This document shows positions 53,580 through 61,428 of a stretch of DNA of 64,000 nucleotides, piece after piece (position 1 is the first letter of the stretch; every line of letters starts with the position of its first letter). The position numbers were made by a program, and so were the translations under genes. Under the pieces are notes generated by a model, which was not told the DNA's origin, made no database searches, and worked only from the letters and a program-made list of their open reading frames with translations. The stretch spans positions 1 through 64,000 of the forward strand of contig CASFGU010000045.1 in the NCBI GenBank assembly GCA_949294395.1, written 5' to 3'. This DNA comes from an uncultured bacterium (lineage in GTDB: Bacteria > Cyanobacteriota > Vampirovibrionia > Gastranaerophilales > Gastranaerophilaceae).

Positions 53580-53655
53580 GGTTTATACCCCTCACCCGAA
53601 TTTCTAAGCTTGCTTCGCCTGTTCGCTTTGCTCCTCAAGGGGCGAGGGAGGAATG
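53580..53655. repeat. CCCTCACCC/GGGGCGAGG spacer repeat, copy 1
   Basis: In the rplW-rplB spacer, CCCCTCACCCGAATTTCTAA...CTCAAGGGGCGAGGG forms an imperfect palindrome with GC-rich ends. A diverged copy lies at 54710-54778 in the rplC-rplD spacer (ATCACCTGAATTTCTAA...CGCAAGGGGCGAGG). Confidence 0.6.
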
Positions 53656-53657
53656 AG

Positions 53658-53966
53658 TTAAACCCCTACAAGTTCTTCAATCGGATCGCCTTCTATGGTT
53701 ACGATTGCTTTTTTGCCGGAGTCTGTTCTTCCGAATTTATATCCCATTCTCTTTGAGTGAGAAGGCATATAAACAGTGTTTACTTTTTTAACTTTTCTGC
53801 CCGGAAAAGCTAATTCTACAGCCTGTGCAATTTCTACTTTTGTTGCTTCTTTTGCAACTTCAAAAGTATATTTATTCAGCGAACTTGCACCTACAGATTT
53901 TTCTGTAATTACAGGCTTTTTAATTAAATCAAATAATTTTTCAGTGTTTGTTCTTTCTTTACTCAT
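53658..53966 (-). CDS. rplW: 50S ribosomal protein L23
   Basis: The 102-residue product has LIKKPVITEKSV, NKYTFEVAKEATKVEIAQAVELAF and the C-terminal SHSKRMGYKFGRTDSGKKAIVT. It overlaps the rplD stop by one base, so the two are translationally coupled. L23 docks chaperones and SRP at the tunnel exit. Confidence 0.97.
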   Translation of the reverse strand: MSKERTNTEKLFDLIKKPVITEKSVGASSLNKYTFEVAKEATKVEIAQAVELAFPGRKVKKVNTVYMPSHSKRMGYKFGRTDSGKKAIVTIEGDPIEELVGV

Positions 53967-54592
53967 TATTTTAGCCTTTCAGTTAATTCATTAACTGCAG
54001 ATTCTGTAATTACAACGAAATCTGCTTCAAGTACATCTTTAACATTTATATTTGACGGGAGAATCAATTTAACACTCGGGATATTTCTTGCAGCGAGTTC
54101 AAGATACTGATTTTCAGCAGCCTGTGAATCTGCAATAACAAGAACTTTTCCGTTTACATTCAAAGATTTGAGCGCTTCAGCCATCAATTTTGTTTTAGGC
54201 TCAGTAATTGTTGAGAAATCTTTAACAACAACTAACTGTGCTTCTCTTGCGGACAATGCAGATTTAAGAGCGAGCTTTCTTGCTTTCTGAGGCATATTAA
54301 AGGCATAGCTTCTAGGTTTTGGCCCGAATACAACGCCGCCGCCTGCAAATAAAGGTGAACGGAGCGAACCTGCTCTTGCTCTGCCTGTACCTTTCTGTTT
54401 CCAAGGCTTTTTGCCGCCGCCAGAAACTTCTGCTCTTGTTTTAGCACATGCAGAACCCTGACGTGCATTGTTTAACTGTCTTCTCAATGCAAGGTGCATT
54501 ACGTGCAAATTTGGTTCAACACCGAATACACTTTTTTCGAGAGTGATTTCGCCTAATTTTTCTCCATTTGTACTTAATATTTCTTTTGACAT
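53966..54592 (-). CDS. rplD: 50S ribosomal protein L4
   Basis: The 208-residue product has ALRRQLNNARQGSACAKTRAEVSGGGKKPWKQKGTGRARAG, the L4 loop that reaches into the exit tunnel, and the C-terminal NVKDVLEADFVVITESAVNEL. In enterobacteria L4 regulates the S10 operon; no evidence either way here. Confidence 0.97.
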   Translation of the reverse strand: MSKEILSTNGEKLGEITLEKSVFGVEPNLHVMHLALRRQLNNARQGSACAKTRAEVSGGGKKPWKQKGTGRARAGSLRSPLFAGGGVVFGPKPRSYAFNMPQKARKLALKSALSAREAQLVVVKDFSTITEPKTKLMAEALKSLNVNGKVLVIADSQAAENQYLELAARNIPSVKLILPSNINVKDVLEADFVVITESAVNELTERLK

Positions 54593-54709
54593 TTTGTTTT
54601 TCCTTTATTATTTTACCTTTTACTGCTTACCCCTTGCGTCATTCCGCTTTATATGGCAAGTCAGGATTTTTAAAACTTTGTCTGTTTATAAATTTCGCTT
54701 TGAGGTTTA

Positions 54710-54778
54710 CCCATCACCTGAATTTCTAAACTCACGTTGTTCGTTAAGAAATTCTTTCCTCTCCGCAAGGGGCGAGGA
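54710..54778. repeat. spacer repeat, copy 2
   Basis: Diverged copy of the 53580-53655 repeat in the rplC-rplD spacer, sharing GAATTTCTAA and GCAAGGGGCGAGG in the same orientation. The rest of the spacer (54593-54709) shows nothing recognised. Confidence 0.5.
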
Positions 54779-54787
54779 TTATTCAGC

Positions 54788-55423
54788 TTAGTTCCATTTA
54801 GTTCTTGTCGGAACTATTGTCACCAGTCTGCCTTCGCAACCAGGCACAGAACCTTTTACCAGAACTAATTTTTTATCAGCATCAACTTTAACTAATTTCA
54901 ATTTAGTAATGGTAACTCTTTCGTTGCCCATGTTACCTGCCATTCTTTTGCCTTTGATAACACGGCTAGGAGTTGTACCTGCACCGATTGAACCCGGCTC
55001 TCTGTGATTTTTAGAACCGTGCCCCATAGGGCCTCTGCCAAAATTCCATCTTTTTACTGTACCCTGAAAACCTTTACCGATGGATTTGCCTGTAACATCA
55101 ACTTTTTCAACATTGTCAAGAACAGATAATTCAATTTTGTCGCCTACTTTGTATTCCTGAGGGTTATCTACTCTGAACTCCTGAAGATGTCTGTAGTTTT
55201 CAAGATTATTCTTTTTGAAATGTCCGATTTCAGCTTTTGTTAAGTGTTTTTCTTTTGCAGCGGTTGTACCCACCTGAATTGCGTTATAGCCGTCTTTTTC
55301 AACTGTTTTTACCTGAGTAACAACAATATCATCAACTTTAATAACGGTTACAGGAATTGCCAGACCCTGCTCATCAAAAATCTGAGTCATTCCAAGTTTT
55401 TTACCAATTACACCTAGTGTCAT
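54788..55423 (-). CDS. rplC: 50S ribosomal protein L3
   Basis: The 211-residue product starts MTLGVIGKKLGMTQIFDEQG and has the L3 core FQGTVKRWNFGRGPMGHGSKNHREPGSIGAGTTPSRVIKGKRMAGNMG. It initiates 23S rRNA folding. A 331-bp spacer separates it from rpsJ. Confidence 0.98.
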   Translation of the reverse strand: MTLGVIGKKLGMTQIFDEQGLAIPVTVIKVDDIVVTQVKTVEKDGYNAIQVGTTAAKEKHLTKAEIGHFKKNNLENYRHLQEFRVDNPQEYKVGDKIELSVLDNVEKVDVTGKSIGKGFQGTVKRWNFGRGPMGHGSKNHREPGSIGAGTTPSRVIKGKRMAGNMGNERVTITKLKLVKVDADKKLVLVKGSVPGCEGRLVTIVPTRTKWN

Positions 55424-55754
55424 ATTTTTACCTTTCCTGCTTCTTCACGATTACGGTTCAGGTCTGCTTTGCCGGCTTGTCTTCACCTTATAAGACCTTC
55501 AACCACAGCTCAGTCACGCTTTCTTGCTCATCATTGCTGCGTGCCATCACCTTTTTCGCAAATCTGCATTTTCTCTTGCGAGCGCTACGTACTTTACTAA
55601 TCACTTTACCTTTGAGGACTTCCACCTCTACAACCTTCCGGTTGTTCCGGCTGTTCTTTTAACCAGAGCCTGTACCCTGTTTTTACCCCAGCCGGCCGCA
55701 GTTCACATTATATTGCATAATGCTTATTTAGTTTTCAAAATTACCGGTTTGAAA
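55424..55754 (-). other. 331-bp spacer between rpsJ and rplC
   Basis: No convincing ORF. Besides the leader-like motif at 55647-55699 the transcript has AACCGG-AAGGTT-type short stems near 55630-55650 and a Lys/Arg-codon-rich stretch. Such a long gap between rpsJ and rplC is unusual. Confidence 0.5.
55647..55699 (-). ncRNA. leader-like motif upstream of rplC
   Basis: On the minus strand: GGCCGGCTGGGG, AAAAACAGGG, ACAGGCTCTGGTTAAAAG and CAGCCGG. Ends GCCGGCTG/CAGCCGG can pair. Word order and spacing match the rplF (46873-46925) and, less well, the rpsH (47962-48010) upstream stretches. It ends about 224 bases before the rplC ATG. Confidence 0.4.
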
Positions 55755-56072
55755 TTACAGTTTAACTTCAATGTCTACACCGGCAGGTAAATCTAATCTG
55801 CTTAACTCTTCAGTTGTCTGTTGAGTTGGTTCGTATATATCAATAATACGTTTGTGTGTTCTTAATTCAAAGTGTTCACGTGATTTTTTGTCTACGTGAG
55901 GTGAACGGAGAACGCAATATATACGTCTTTTTGTAGGTAAAGGAATTGGTCCGGCAACTTTAGCGTCAGTTCTTTTAGCTGTTTCAACGATTTTGTCTGA
56001 AGATACATCAATAAGCTTATGGTCGTATGCTTTCAAACAAACTCTGATTCTTTGTCTTTTTGTGCTAGCCAT
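55755..56072 (-). CDS. rpsJ: 30S ribosomal protein S10
   Basis: The 105-residue product ([68 protein letters not shown]) is S10. It opens the leftward S10-spc cluster. The 296-bp region upstream (56073-56368) contains the divergent promoter zone for rpsJ and the 56369 gene. Confidence 0.98.
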   Translation of the reverse strand: MASTKRQRIRVCLKAYDHKLIDVSSDKIVETAKRTDAKVAGPIPLPTKRRIYCVLRSPHVDKKSREHFELRTHKRIIDIYEPTQQTTEELSRLDLPAGVDIEVKL

Positions 56073-56241
56073 TGTTATTCCTTTTCTTTTTTCAGTATTA
56101 TTACACTTACGGGTTTGTTAAAACTAAGGCCACCCTTGCCTTTTGCCAGGTTTCAGCTATTCATAAATATTTCGGTATCTGTTAATTAGACTTCACCAAG
56201 CATACAGATATTAATATAAACATAATGGTGTGTCAACTTAA

Positions 56242-56312
56242 TTTTTTGCTATTTGTTTAGATTTTGTAACAAAAAGTCTCTTTTTTGTAAATTTTTATTA
56301 CAAAATAGCAAT
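56242..56312 (+). promoter_or_regulatory. upstream element of the 56369 transglycosylase gene
   Basis: TTTTGCTATTTGT (56242 on) and ACAAAATAGCAAT (to 56312) form an imperfect inverted repeat enclosing TTGTAACAAAAAG and TTTTTTGTAAATTT. The right half matches the element upstream of the adhesin gene (33003-33033). Confidence 0.4.
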
Positions 56313-56368
56313 CGTTGCATAATCAAATTCTTTATATAAGTAAGTGAAGTTTACACGAGAGGATAATT

Positions 56369-57709
56369 ATGGGTGAATTAAATATTTCAGGCGCTACACC
56401 GTCCGGCGGCAATAATGGAAGCTCAAAGTCGATTTCTAAAAAAACAATACGAGATTGGCAGAGCATTATGAATAGAATTGACGCTCTCAGCAGAAATGTT
56501 GCAAACGAAAGACGTGCAATGAAAGGTCTGGCAGTAGAAAAAAACAGCGAAAGTATTGCAGCACAACCGGATGCTACAAAGCGTGAAGTGGCAGAACCTT
56601 CGCTTGACCATAAGCCTGTAGCCCTCTCCAGAGCAAAGAATCCGCAGGTTTCTTTAAAGGGGATTTCCTCAGACAATTTAAATAAAACTAACTCTCAGGA
56701 TACAGGCAAAACTTTTGAAGGAAAAGAGTTTTCCGCTATTCTTAATAATGAAATTGAACCGGCTTCCGGCAAAAAATATAATTTAAAAAATTCTGATTTG
56801 CAATCGGAAAATACATTTTTCTGGGACGGCTCATACAGGAGCAGAAAGTTTAATGTAGACGATTTACACTGGTCAATTTTAAACCGCAGAAACAATAAAT
56901 GGAATGAAAAATTTAAGTTTATTGACACAACAGTTGATAATGTTAAAGTTCAAAACAAAGATGGTGAAGTCATTGCAAAATTTGAAAACGGCAAATTTTT
57001 TGTCAAAGACAAAGAGGTCAGTCTGGAAAAATTCCAGAGGTACACAAGCCGCAGAGGCGATACTATGACTATAAATTATAATCCTGTTATGGGAAAAATT
57101 GAACATAAGAACAGTATCGCCGGAATAAAAATTGAGAAAGAAAAAATGGCCCCGCCGGATTTATCAGAACAACTGCTGGAAGCATCAAGAAAAGCTCAGG
57201 AACTTTTCTATCAGCAACAGAATGCCCCAACAAAAAGAATTCCGGCAGAGGTTATCCATAAAATTGAAGATATTTCAGAAAGACTTAACTGCAGACCGGA
57301 AGATCTTATGGCGGTAATTAACGCAGAATCCGGTTTTAATCCGAAAGCGAGAAATAAACGCTCAGGCGCTACAGGATTAATACAGTTCATGCCACGAACA
57401 GCCAGAGGGCTTGGAACCTCTACGGAAGAACTTCGTAATATGTCAACATTAGAACAGCTGGATTACGTTGAAAAGTATTTAAAATCAATTAAAAGAGCTG
57501 TATTCCCGAAAGATCATGAGCTTACCGGCGCTGAATTGTATGCTCTTATTTATCTTCCTAAAAACGCAGCAAAAGAGGAACTTGCACATAAGGGCACCAA
57601 ATACTATAGCCACAACAGAGGTCTAGATAAGGATAAGGACGGAGTAATTTCTAAAAGCGACCTTGCCGCGGTTATACGCTCTAAATATATTAACGTTGAA
57701 ATAGTTTAA
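56369..57709 (+). CDS. leaderless lytic-transglycosylase-like protein with EF-hand-like loop
   Basis: The 446-residue product has a polar N-terminal 300 residues without signal peptide. An SLT/lysozyme-like domain (about 300-430) follows, with LMAVINAESGFNPKA (catalytic Glu in the ES pair) and GATGLIQFMPRTARGLG. At the end is an EF-hand-like loop DKDKDGVISKSDL. The domain cleaves peptidoglycan glycan strands. Without a Sec signal, export would need another route, such as a flagellar/type III-type exporter, or the protein acts after lysis. AGAGGA precedes the ATG. The C-terminal half closely parallels the 60285-61262 product. Confidence 0.85.
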   Translation: MGELNISGATPSGGNNGSSKSISKKTIRDWQSIMNRIDALSRNVANERRAMKGLAVEKNSESIAAQPDATKREVAEPSLDHKPVALSRAKNPQVSLKGISSDNLNKTNSQDTGKTFEGKEFSAILNNEIEPASGKKYNLKNSDLQSENTFFWDGSYRSRKFNVDDLHWSILNRRNNKWNEKFKFIDTTVDNVKVQNKDGEVIAKFENGKFFVKDKEVSLEKFQRYTSRRGDTMTINYNPVMGKIEHKNSIAGIKIEKEKMAPPDLSEQLLEASRKAQELFYQQQNAPTKRIPAEVIHKIEDISERLNCRPEDLMAVINAESGFNPKARNKRSGATGLIQFMPRTARGLGTSTEELRNMSTLEQLDYVEKYLKSIKRAVFPKDHELTGAELYALIYLPKNAAKEELAHKGTKYYSHNRGLDKDKDGVISKSDLAAVIRSKYINVEIV

Positions 57710-57710
57710 A

Positions 57711-57735
57711 AAAAGCGGGCTAAATACCCGCTTTT
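57711..57735. terminator. bidirectional terminator
   Basis: AAAAGCGGG / CCCGCTTTT (57711-57719 and 57727-57735) with a 7-base loop between the convergent transglycosylase gene and minE, T tracts on both strands. Confidence 0.85.
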
Positions 57736-58258
57736 ATTTTTTAGATTTTTCGGTGTCATCCGGTGAAAGATTTTCTTCTTTTGCTGTAACCTTTACATCA
57801 GCGGATTTATCATCCTCCTGGACGGCTTCATCTTCTTCCTCCGTAACAGCGACGGTATCTTTATCTCCGGTTTCTTCGTCAGCATGTTCCGTATCAGCAT
57901 CATCTGATGCCTCCTGAACTTCTTCTTTCTCAGCGTCTTCTTTAGCAAGTTCCGCTTCTATTTCTTCTTCATTTCTTGCTCTGAGAACCGGAATCGAAAG
58001 CATCAGAGCCATCTGATCACCATCCTGTTCAAGATTAAGTTCCAGAGCTTCCTTATCCATTTCTACGTATTTTGAAAGAAGTTCAATAAGTTCTTTTCTC
58101 ATACGCTCCATAAGTTCAGGTGTTAAATTTGTTCTATCCTGCATAAGAACAACGCGCAGACGGTTGCAGGCAATATCTTTTGCATTTTCTTCCTTATCTG
58201 TCTGGCGGAAGAAGCCCAGCACCTTATTGTATAAATTAGTAAAAATATTTTCGTTCAT
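57734..58258 (-). CDS. minE: MinE with long acidic C-terminal extension
   Basis: The first 105 residues are MinE: an amphipathic start (MNENIFTNLYNKVLGFF), the MinD-contact region DIACNRLRVVLMQDRTNLTPELMERMRKELIELLSKYVEMD and the dimerisation strand LELNLEQDGDQMALMLSIPV. Residues about 110-174 are an added Glu/Asp/Ala/Lys-rich tail not found in the usual 88-100-residue MinE. MinE displaces MinD from the membrane to make Min oscillate. It follows minD by one base, so translation is probably coupled. Confidence 0.92.
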   Translation of the reverse strand: MNENIFTNLYNKVLGFFRQTDKEENAKDIACNRLRVVLMQDRTNLTPELMERMRKELIELLSKYVEMDKEALELNLEQDGDQMALMLSIPVLRARNEEEIEAELAKEDAEKEEVQEASDDADTEHADEETGDKDTVAVTEEEDEAVQEDDKSADVKVTAKEENLSPDDTEKSKK

Positions 58259-58259
58259 C

Positions 58260-59075
58260 TTACTTCTCCTTGCCCATCAGACCTGAAAAGAATTTTTTAA
58301 CCTTAGCCATAACGCCTGTATCCTCTTCAAGATTTAAGAAAGGAACATCCTCGCCCGTAATTCTTTTTGCTACGTTCTGGTAAGCTTTACCGGCAAGAGA
58401 TTTCTCATCATTAACGATAGGTTCACCCTTATTTGTAGAAGTAATAATTCCTGTATCTTCAGGAATAATACCGATTAACGGTGCTGAAAGGATTTCAACA
58501 ACATCCTCAACACTCATCATATCATTTGATTTTATAAGATTAGGGCGGACTCTGTTAATAAGAAGTTTGTAAGACTTAATTTCTTCTTTAGACTCCAGAA
58601 GCCCGATAATTCTGTCTGCATCCCTCACTGCAGACATTTCAGGAGTTGTAACAACAATTGCCTCGGAGGCACCGGCAACAGCATTTTGAAAACCCTGTTC
58701 AATTCCTGCAGGACAATCCACAAGAATAAAATCAAAATCTTTTTTCAATTCTTCGCATATATTTTTAAGCTGTTCTTCGGTAACAGCAGTTTTGTCGCGG
58801 GTTTGCGCGGCTGCAAGAAGGCATAAATTAGGATTTTTCTTATCTTTAACCAGTGCCTGTTTCAATTTGCAGCGTTCTTCGACAACGTCAACGATTGTGT
58901 AGACAATTCTGTTTTCAAGACCCAGCAAAAGATCAAGGTTCCTCAACCCCAGATCTGTGTCAATCATAACAACCTTATTGCCGGCTTTTGCCAGTGCTGT
59001 GCCGATATTGGCATTTGTAGTTGTTTTTCCGACACCGCCTTTGCCGGATGTAATAACGATAACTCGACCGCTCAT
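58260..59075 (-). CDS. minD: septum-site-determining ATPase MinD
   Basis: The 271-residue product starts MSGRVIVITSGKGGVGKTTTNANIG (deviant Walker A with both Lys). It has DTDLGLRNLDLLLGLENRIVYT and DCPAGIEQGFQNA and ends in the membrane-targeting amphipathic helix KVKKFFSGLMGKEK. The start at 59075 is chosen for AAGGAG upstream; an ATG at 59168 would add 31 residues and overlap minC. MinD recruits MinC to the membrane and is released by MinE. Confidence 0.96.
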   Translation of the reverse strand: MSGRVIVITSGKGGVGKTTTNANIGTALAKAGNKVVMIDTDLGLRNLDLLLGLENRIVYTIVDVVEERCKLKQALVKDKKNPNLCLLAAAQTRDKTAVTEEQLKNICEELKKDFDFILVDCPAGIEQGFQNAVAGASEAIVVTTPEMSAVRDADRIIGLLESKEEIKSYKLLINRVRPNLIKSNDMMSVEDVVEILSAPLIGIIPEDTGIITSTNKGEPIVNDEKSLAGKAYQNVAKRITGEDVPFLNLEEDTGVMAKVKKFFSGLMGKEK

Positions 59076-59157
59076 GGTTTCTCCTTTTTTATCTTTTTCG
59101 TCAAGCACTGACGGTTCTGGTTTAATACAAGTCTGCATGGTTCCTCCCGCCGCCTTT

Positions 59158-60027
59158 CTACGATTCATGTAATTTGTAAATCACTATATGTTTTTTGTTT
59201 ACTCTGGCTTCTTCCGGAGTAAATGTATCTGATTTCTGGACATAAGGCATATTACCGCTATCCGGTCGCCTTGCAAAAATATCGCCTATTCTTAGCTGGA
59301 TTGCATTTAATTTCAACGCTCTTATTCTTGAATAAGTATTACCGTCAGAACCAGCGTGTGCAATACCACCTAGCACGCCCCAGATAGTAATATCACCTTT
59401 TGCAACAATTTCAGCCCCGGGGTTTACATCGCCTATCACAACAACGTTGCCTTCCGATGAAAGGCTCTGTCCTGAACGCAGTGTTCTGTGGATATAAAGA
59501 GTCGGTAATTTTTCTGTTTCTCTGTTGTATTTTTTTACTTCTTCCTCATCAACAGCAGCCTCGACTTCTTCAACCACAATTTCTTTTTCAGATTTAGCAG
59601 TTGAAGATTCGTTTGTTTCTTCTTCCGGATAGCGCTCATCAAAGTCGCCTTCTCCGAAAATTTTATCCAGTGCGGTTTCCAGTTCTTCATTAACAGTACG
59701 GTTATCTTCCGCAGAAGCTTCTATATCCAGAGCCGGTACGACATTTTCTATCTTAGAAATTTCAATACCTAAATCTTTTGCAGCCGATTCTGTCACAGGT
59801 GACTGTGTTGAAATAAATTCAATTTCCGATTCCATAGTTTCAATAAGCGCTTTTATACTGATAAGTTCAGATGCGCTGAGCGGAATACTTCCGAGTTTCA
59901 AACAAACTTTCTTGCTCTTAGCCTCGGGCATATCAAGAATGCGGCTCAATTCATAAATTATTTCAGAAGTTTTTTTAGCACTGGCTACATCAACAATGAA
60001 GCCGTTTTCTACATATCCCTTTTCCAT
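59158..60027 (-). CDS. minC: septum-site-determining protein MinC
   Basis: The 289-residue product has an N-terminal domain (about 1-100), an acidic linker (about 105-180, Glu-rich), and the MinC C-terminal beta-helix TLRSGQSLSSEGNVVVIGDVNPGAEIVAKGDITIWGVLGGIAHAG, which binds MinD and FtsZ. A further 35 residues follow the beta-helix (RPDSGNMPYVQKSDTFTPEEARVNKKHIVIYKL). Gene order is minC-minD-minE, as usual. The N-terminal domain is poorly conserved, so identification rests mainly on the C-terminus and context. Confidence 0.92.
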   Translation of the reverse strand: MEKGYVENGFIVDVASAKKTSEIIYELSRILDMPEAKSKKVCLKLGSIPLSASELISIKALIETMESEIEFISTQSPVTESAAKDLGIEISKIENVVPALDIEASAEDNRTVNEELETALDKIFGEGDFDERYPEEETNESSTAKSEKEIVVEEVEAAVDEEEVKKYNRETEKLPTLYIHRTLRSGQSLSSEGNVVVIGDVNPGAEIVAKGDITIWGVLGGIAHAGSDGNTYSRIRALKLNAIQLRIGDIFARRPDSGNMPYVQKSDTFTPEEARVNKKHIVIYKLHES

Positions 60028-60284
60028 TATTTTCCTTCCTAAAAATCAGCTATAAGATAAACATACACAAAAAAATTTTCAACTGCAAGAAATTATTTCA
60101 AAAATGTAATGTTTGTGTGTGCGGGTGAATAGTTAAAAGGATGAAAAGATGAACGGGTGAGTGGTTTATTTTCACAAGACCTGATAGATTTACGGGCTGA
60201 TGGTCTTTTAGTGAAGGGTGAAGGGTGAGTAGGTCAACAATAAAGATAAAATTCCTACAAATCATCCGGCAGCTAAAAAAACTT
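60028..60284. other. spacer with GATGAAAAGATGAAC/GGGTGAAGGG micro-repeats
   Basis: No ORF of note. The stretch 60121-60235 holds purine-rich tandem-like words (AAAAGGATGAAAAGATGAAC, GTGAAGGGTGAAGGGTGAG). These are also seen at 34676-34700 and, as the complement, at 34846-34920 and inside tcdA at 62672-62702. Confidence 0.55.
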
Positions 60285-61262
60285 TTATGCGAAAACCTCG
60301 AGTCGTTTTTTATTAAGTCTTATCTCAAGATCCTTTTTGGAAATCACTCCGTCGCCATCCTCATCTATAGGGTTGTTGCGGTAATAGTTTTCCCCTCTTG
60401 TTGCAAGAACGTCCCTGTCTGCTCGGCCCGGGAGAAATGTTATAGCATACAAATCGCCTGCAGACAGCCTTGCGTTCTCAGGAAATTTAAAGCTTTTTGC
60501 AAGTTTCAAATATTTTTCAACAAGATCAAGTTGTTCAACACCTGACAATTGAGCGATTTTTTCTTTTGTTAAGTTAAGTCCGTAAACTCTGTTCAAATCA
60601 GCGATAGAATAATCGGTAAACTGAATAAGCCCGACAGCTGAACCTCCGTTCCAGGCTTGCGGATTAATACCGGATTCCGCCTGCATTAATGCCATTAAAT
60701 CTTTCCAGTCACAGTTTAGATTTTGTGCAACCTGTTTTGTTTTATTAATAAATTCAGGACTGAAATTTCTTTTCAACGCAGTGTTGTCTACAGACACTGT
60801 AGTCCGGCTTGAAACAGTTGTCGTTCCGGTTTTTCGTGTTGTTGTACGGGATGTAGTTACTGAAGAAGTTTTTGTTGTTGTTTCTTTTTTCTCAAAAGAT
60901 TCCATCAGTTCTTTGTAAGCTTTTTCCCAGTCATCTGACGGTTGTTCTAATGCAGAGCTTCCGTATTTGAGGGAAGAACGCGGCGCAGGGTCAGCCGGAA
61001 CATAATTAAATGAATTATTATAAGAATTGTTATATGAAGGATAAACGCTGTAATTCATCTGCGGCATTGAAAAAAGAGAAGCAGACATCAACGGATTGAA
61101 CATCATATTCATGAAGAAATTACTCATTGAAGTTCTGTAACCGTTAATTGCCCCCGCCCAGAAAGGATCCATTACCGGAAAAGGCGCAGGTCTGCACCAG
61201 CCGCCGAACATATTTCCGCCAAACATAAAATTCATATTAAAACTATGGCAAAAACAAGTCAT
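60285..61262 (-). CDS. second leaderless lytic-transglycosylase-like protein with EF-hand-like loop
   Basis: The 325-residue product has a Met/Phe/Asn-rich N-terminus (1-70, MNMMFNPLMSASLFSMPQM) that is not a Sec signal, then a Ser/Thr linker (about 125-160). An SLT-type domain follows, with LMALMQAESGINPQAW and SAVGLIQF, then GVEQLDLVEKYLKLAKSF and the EF-hand-like DEDGDGVISKKDL at the C-terminus. The block EQLDLVEKYLK and the acidic loop parallel EQLDYVEKYLK and DKDKDGVISKSDL of the 56369-57709 product, so the two are paralogues. Peptidoglycan cleavage is the expected activity; the export route is unknown. Confidence 0.85.
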   Translation of the reverse strand: MTCFCHSFNMNFMFGGNMFGGWCRPAPFPVMDPFWAGAINGYRTSMSNFFMNMMFNPLMSASLFSMPQMNYSVYPSYNNSYNNSFNYVPADPAPRSSLKYGSSALEQPSDDWEKAYKELMESFEKKETTTKTSSVTTSRTTTRKTGTTTVSSRTTVSVDNTALKRNFSPEFINKTKQVAQNLNCDWKDLMALMQAESGINPQAWNGGSAVGLIQFTDYSIADLNRVYGLNLTKEKIAQLSGVEQLDLVEKYLKLAKSFKFPENARLSAGDLYAITFLPGRADRDVLATRGENYYRNNPIDEDGDGVISKKDLEIRLNKKRLEVFA

Positions 61263-61428
61263 AAATATTTCCCGTAATTAATTCCCCGTTATATATATAA
61301 ACACAAATCTGAACTAAAAATTGACCTTAAACCCAGTATGATGTAAAAATTTATTAACAATTACATATATTAATTTATGTAAAATTTTATTTTTATTGTA
61401 TATTAAAAATCAGGGTAAGAGATTAATT

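Noticed and set aside
59076..59168. Upstream ATG giving a 31-residue extension of MinD
   Set aside because: It would overlap minC, and the internal ATG with AAGGAG gives the canonical MinD N-terminus.
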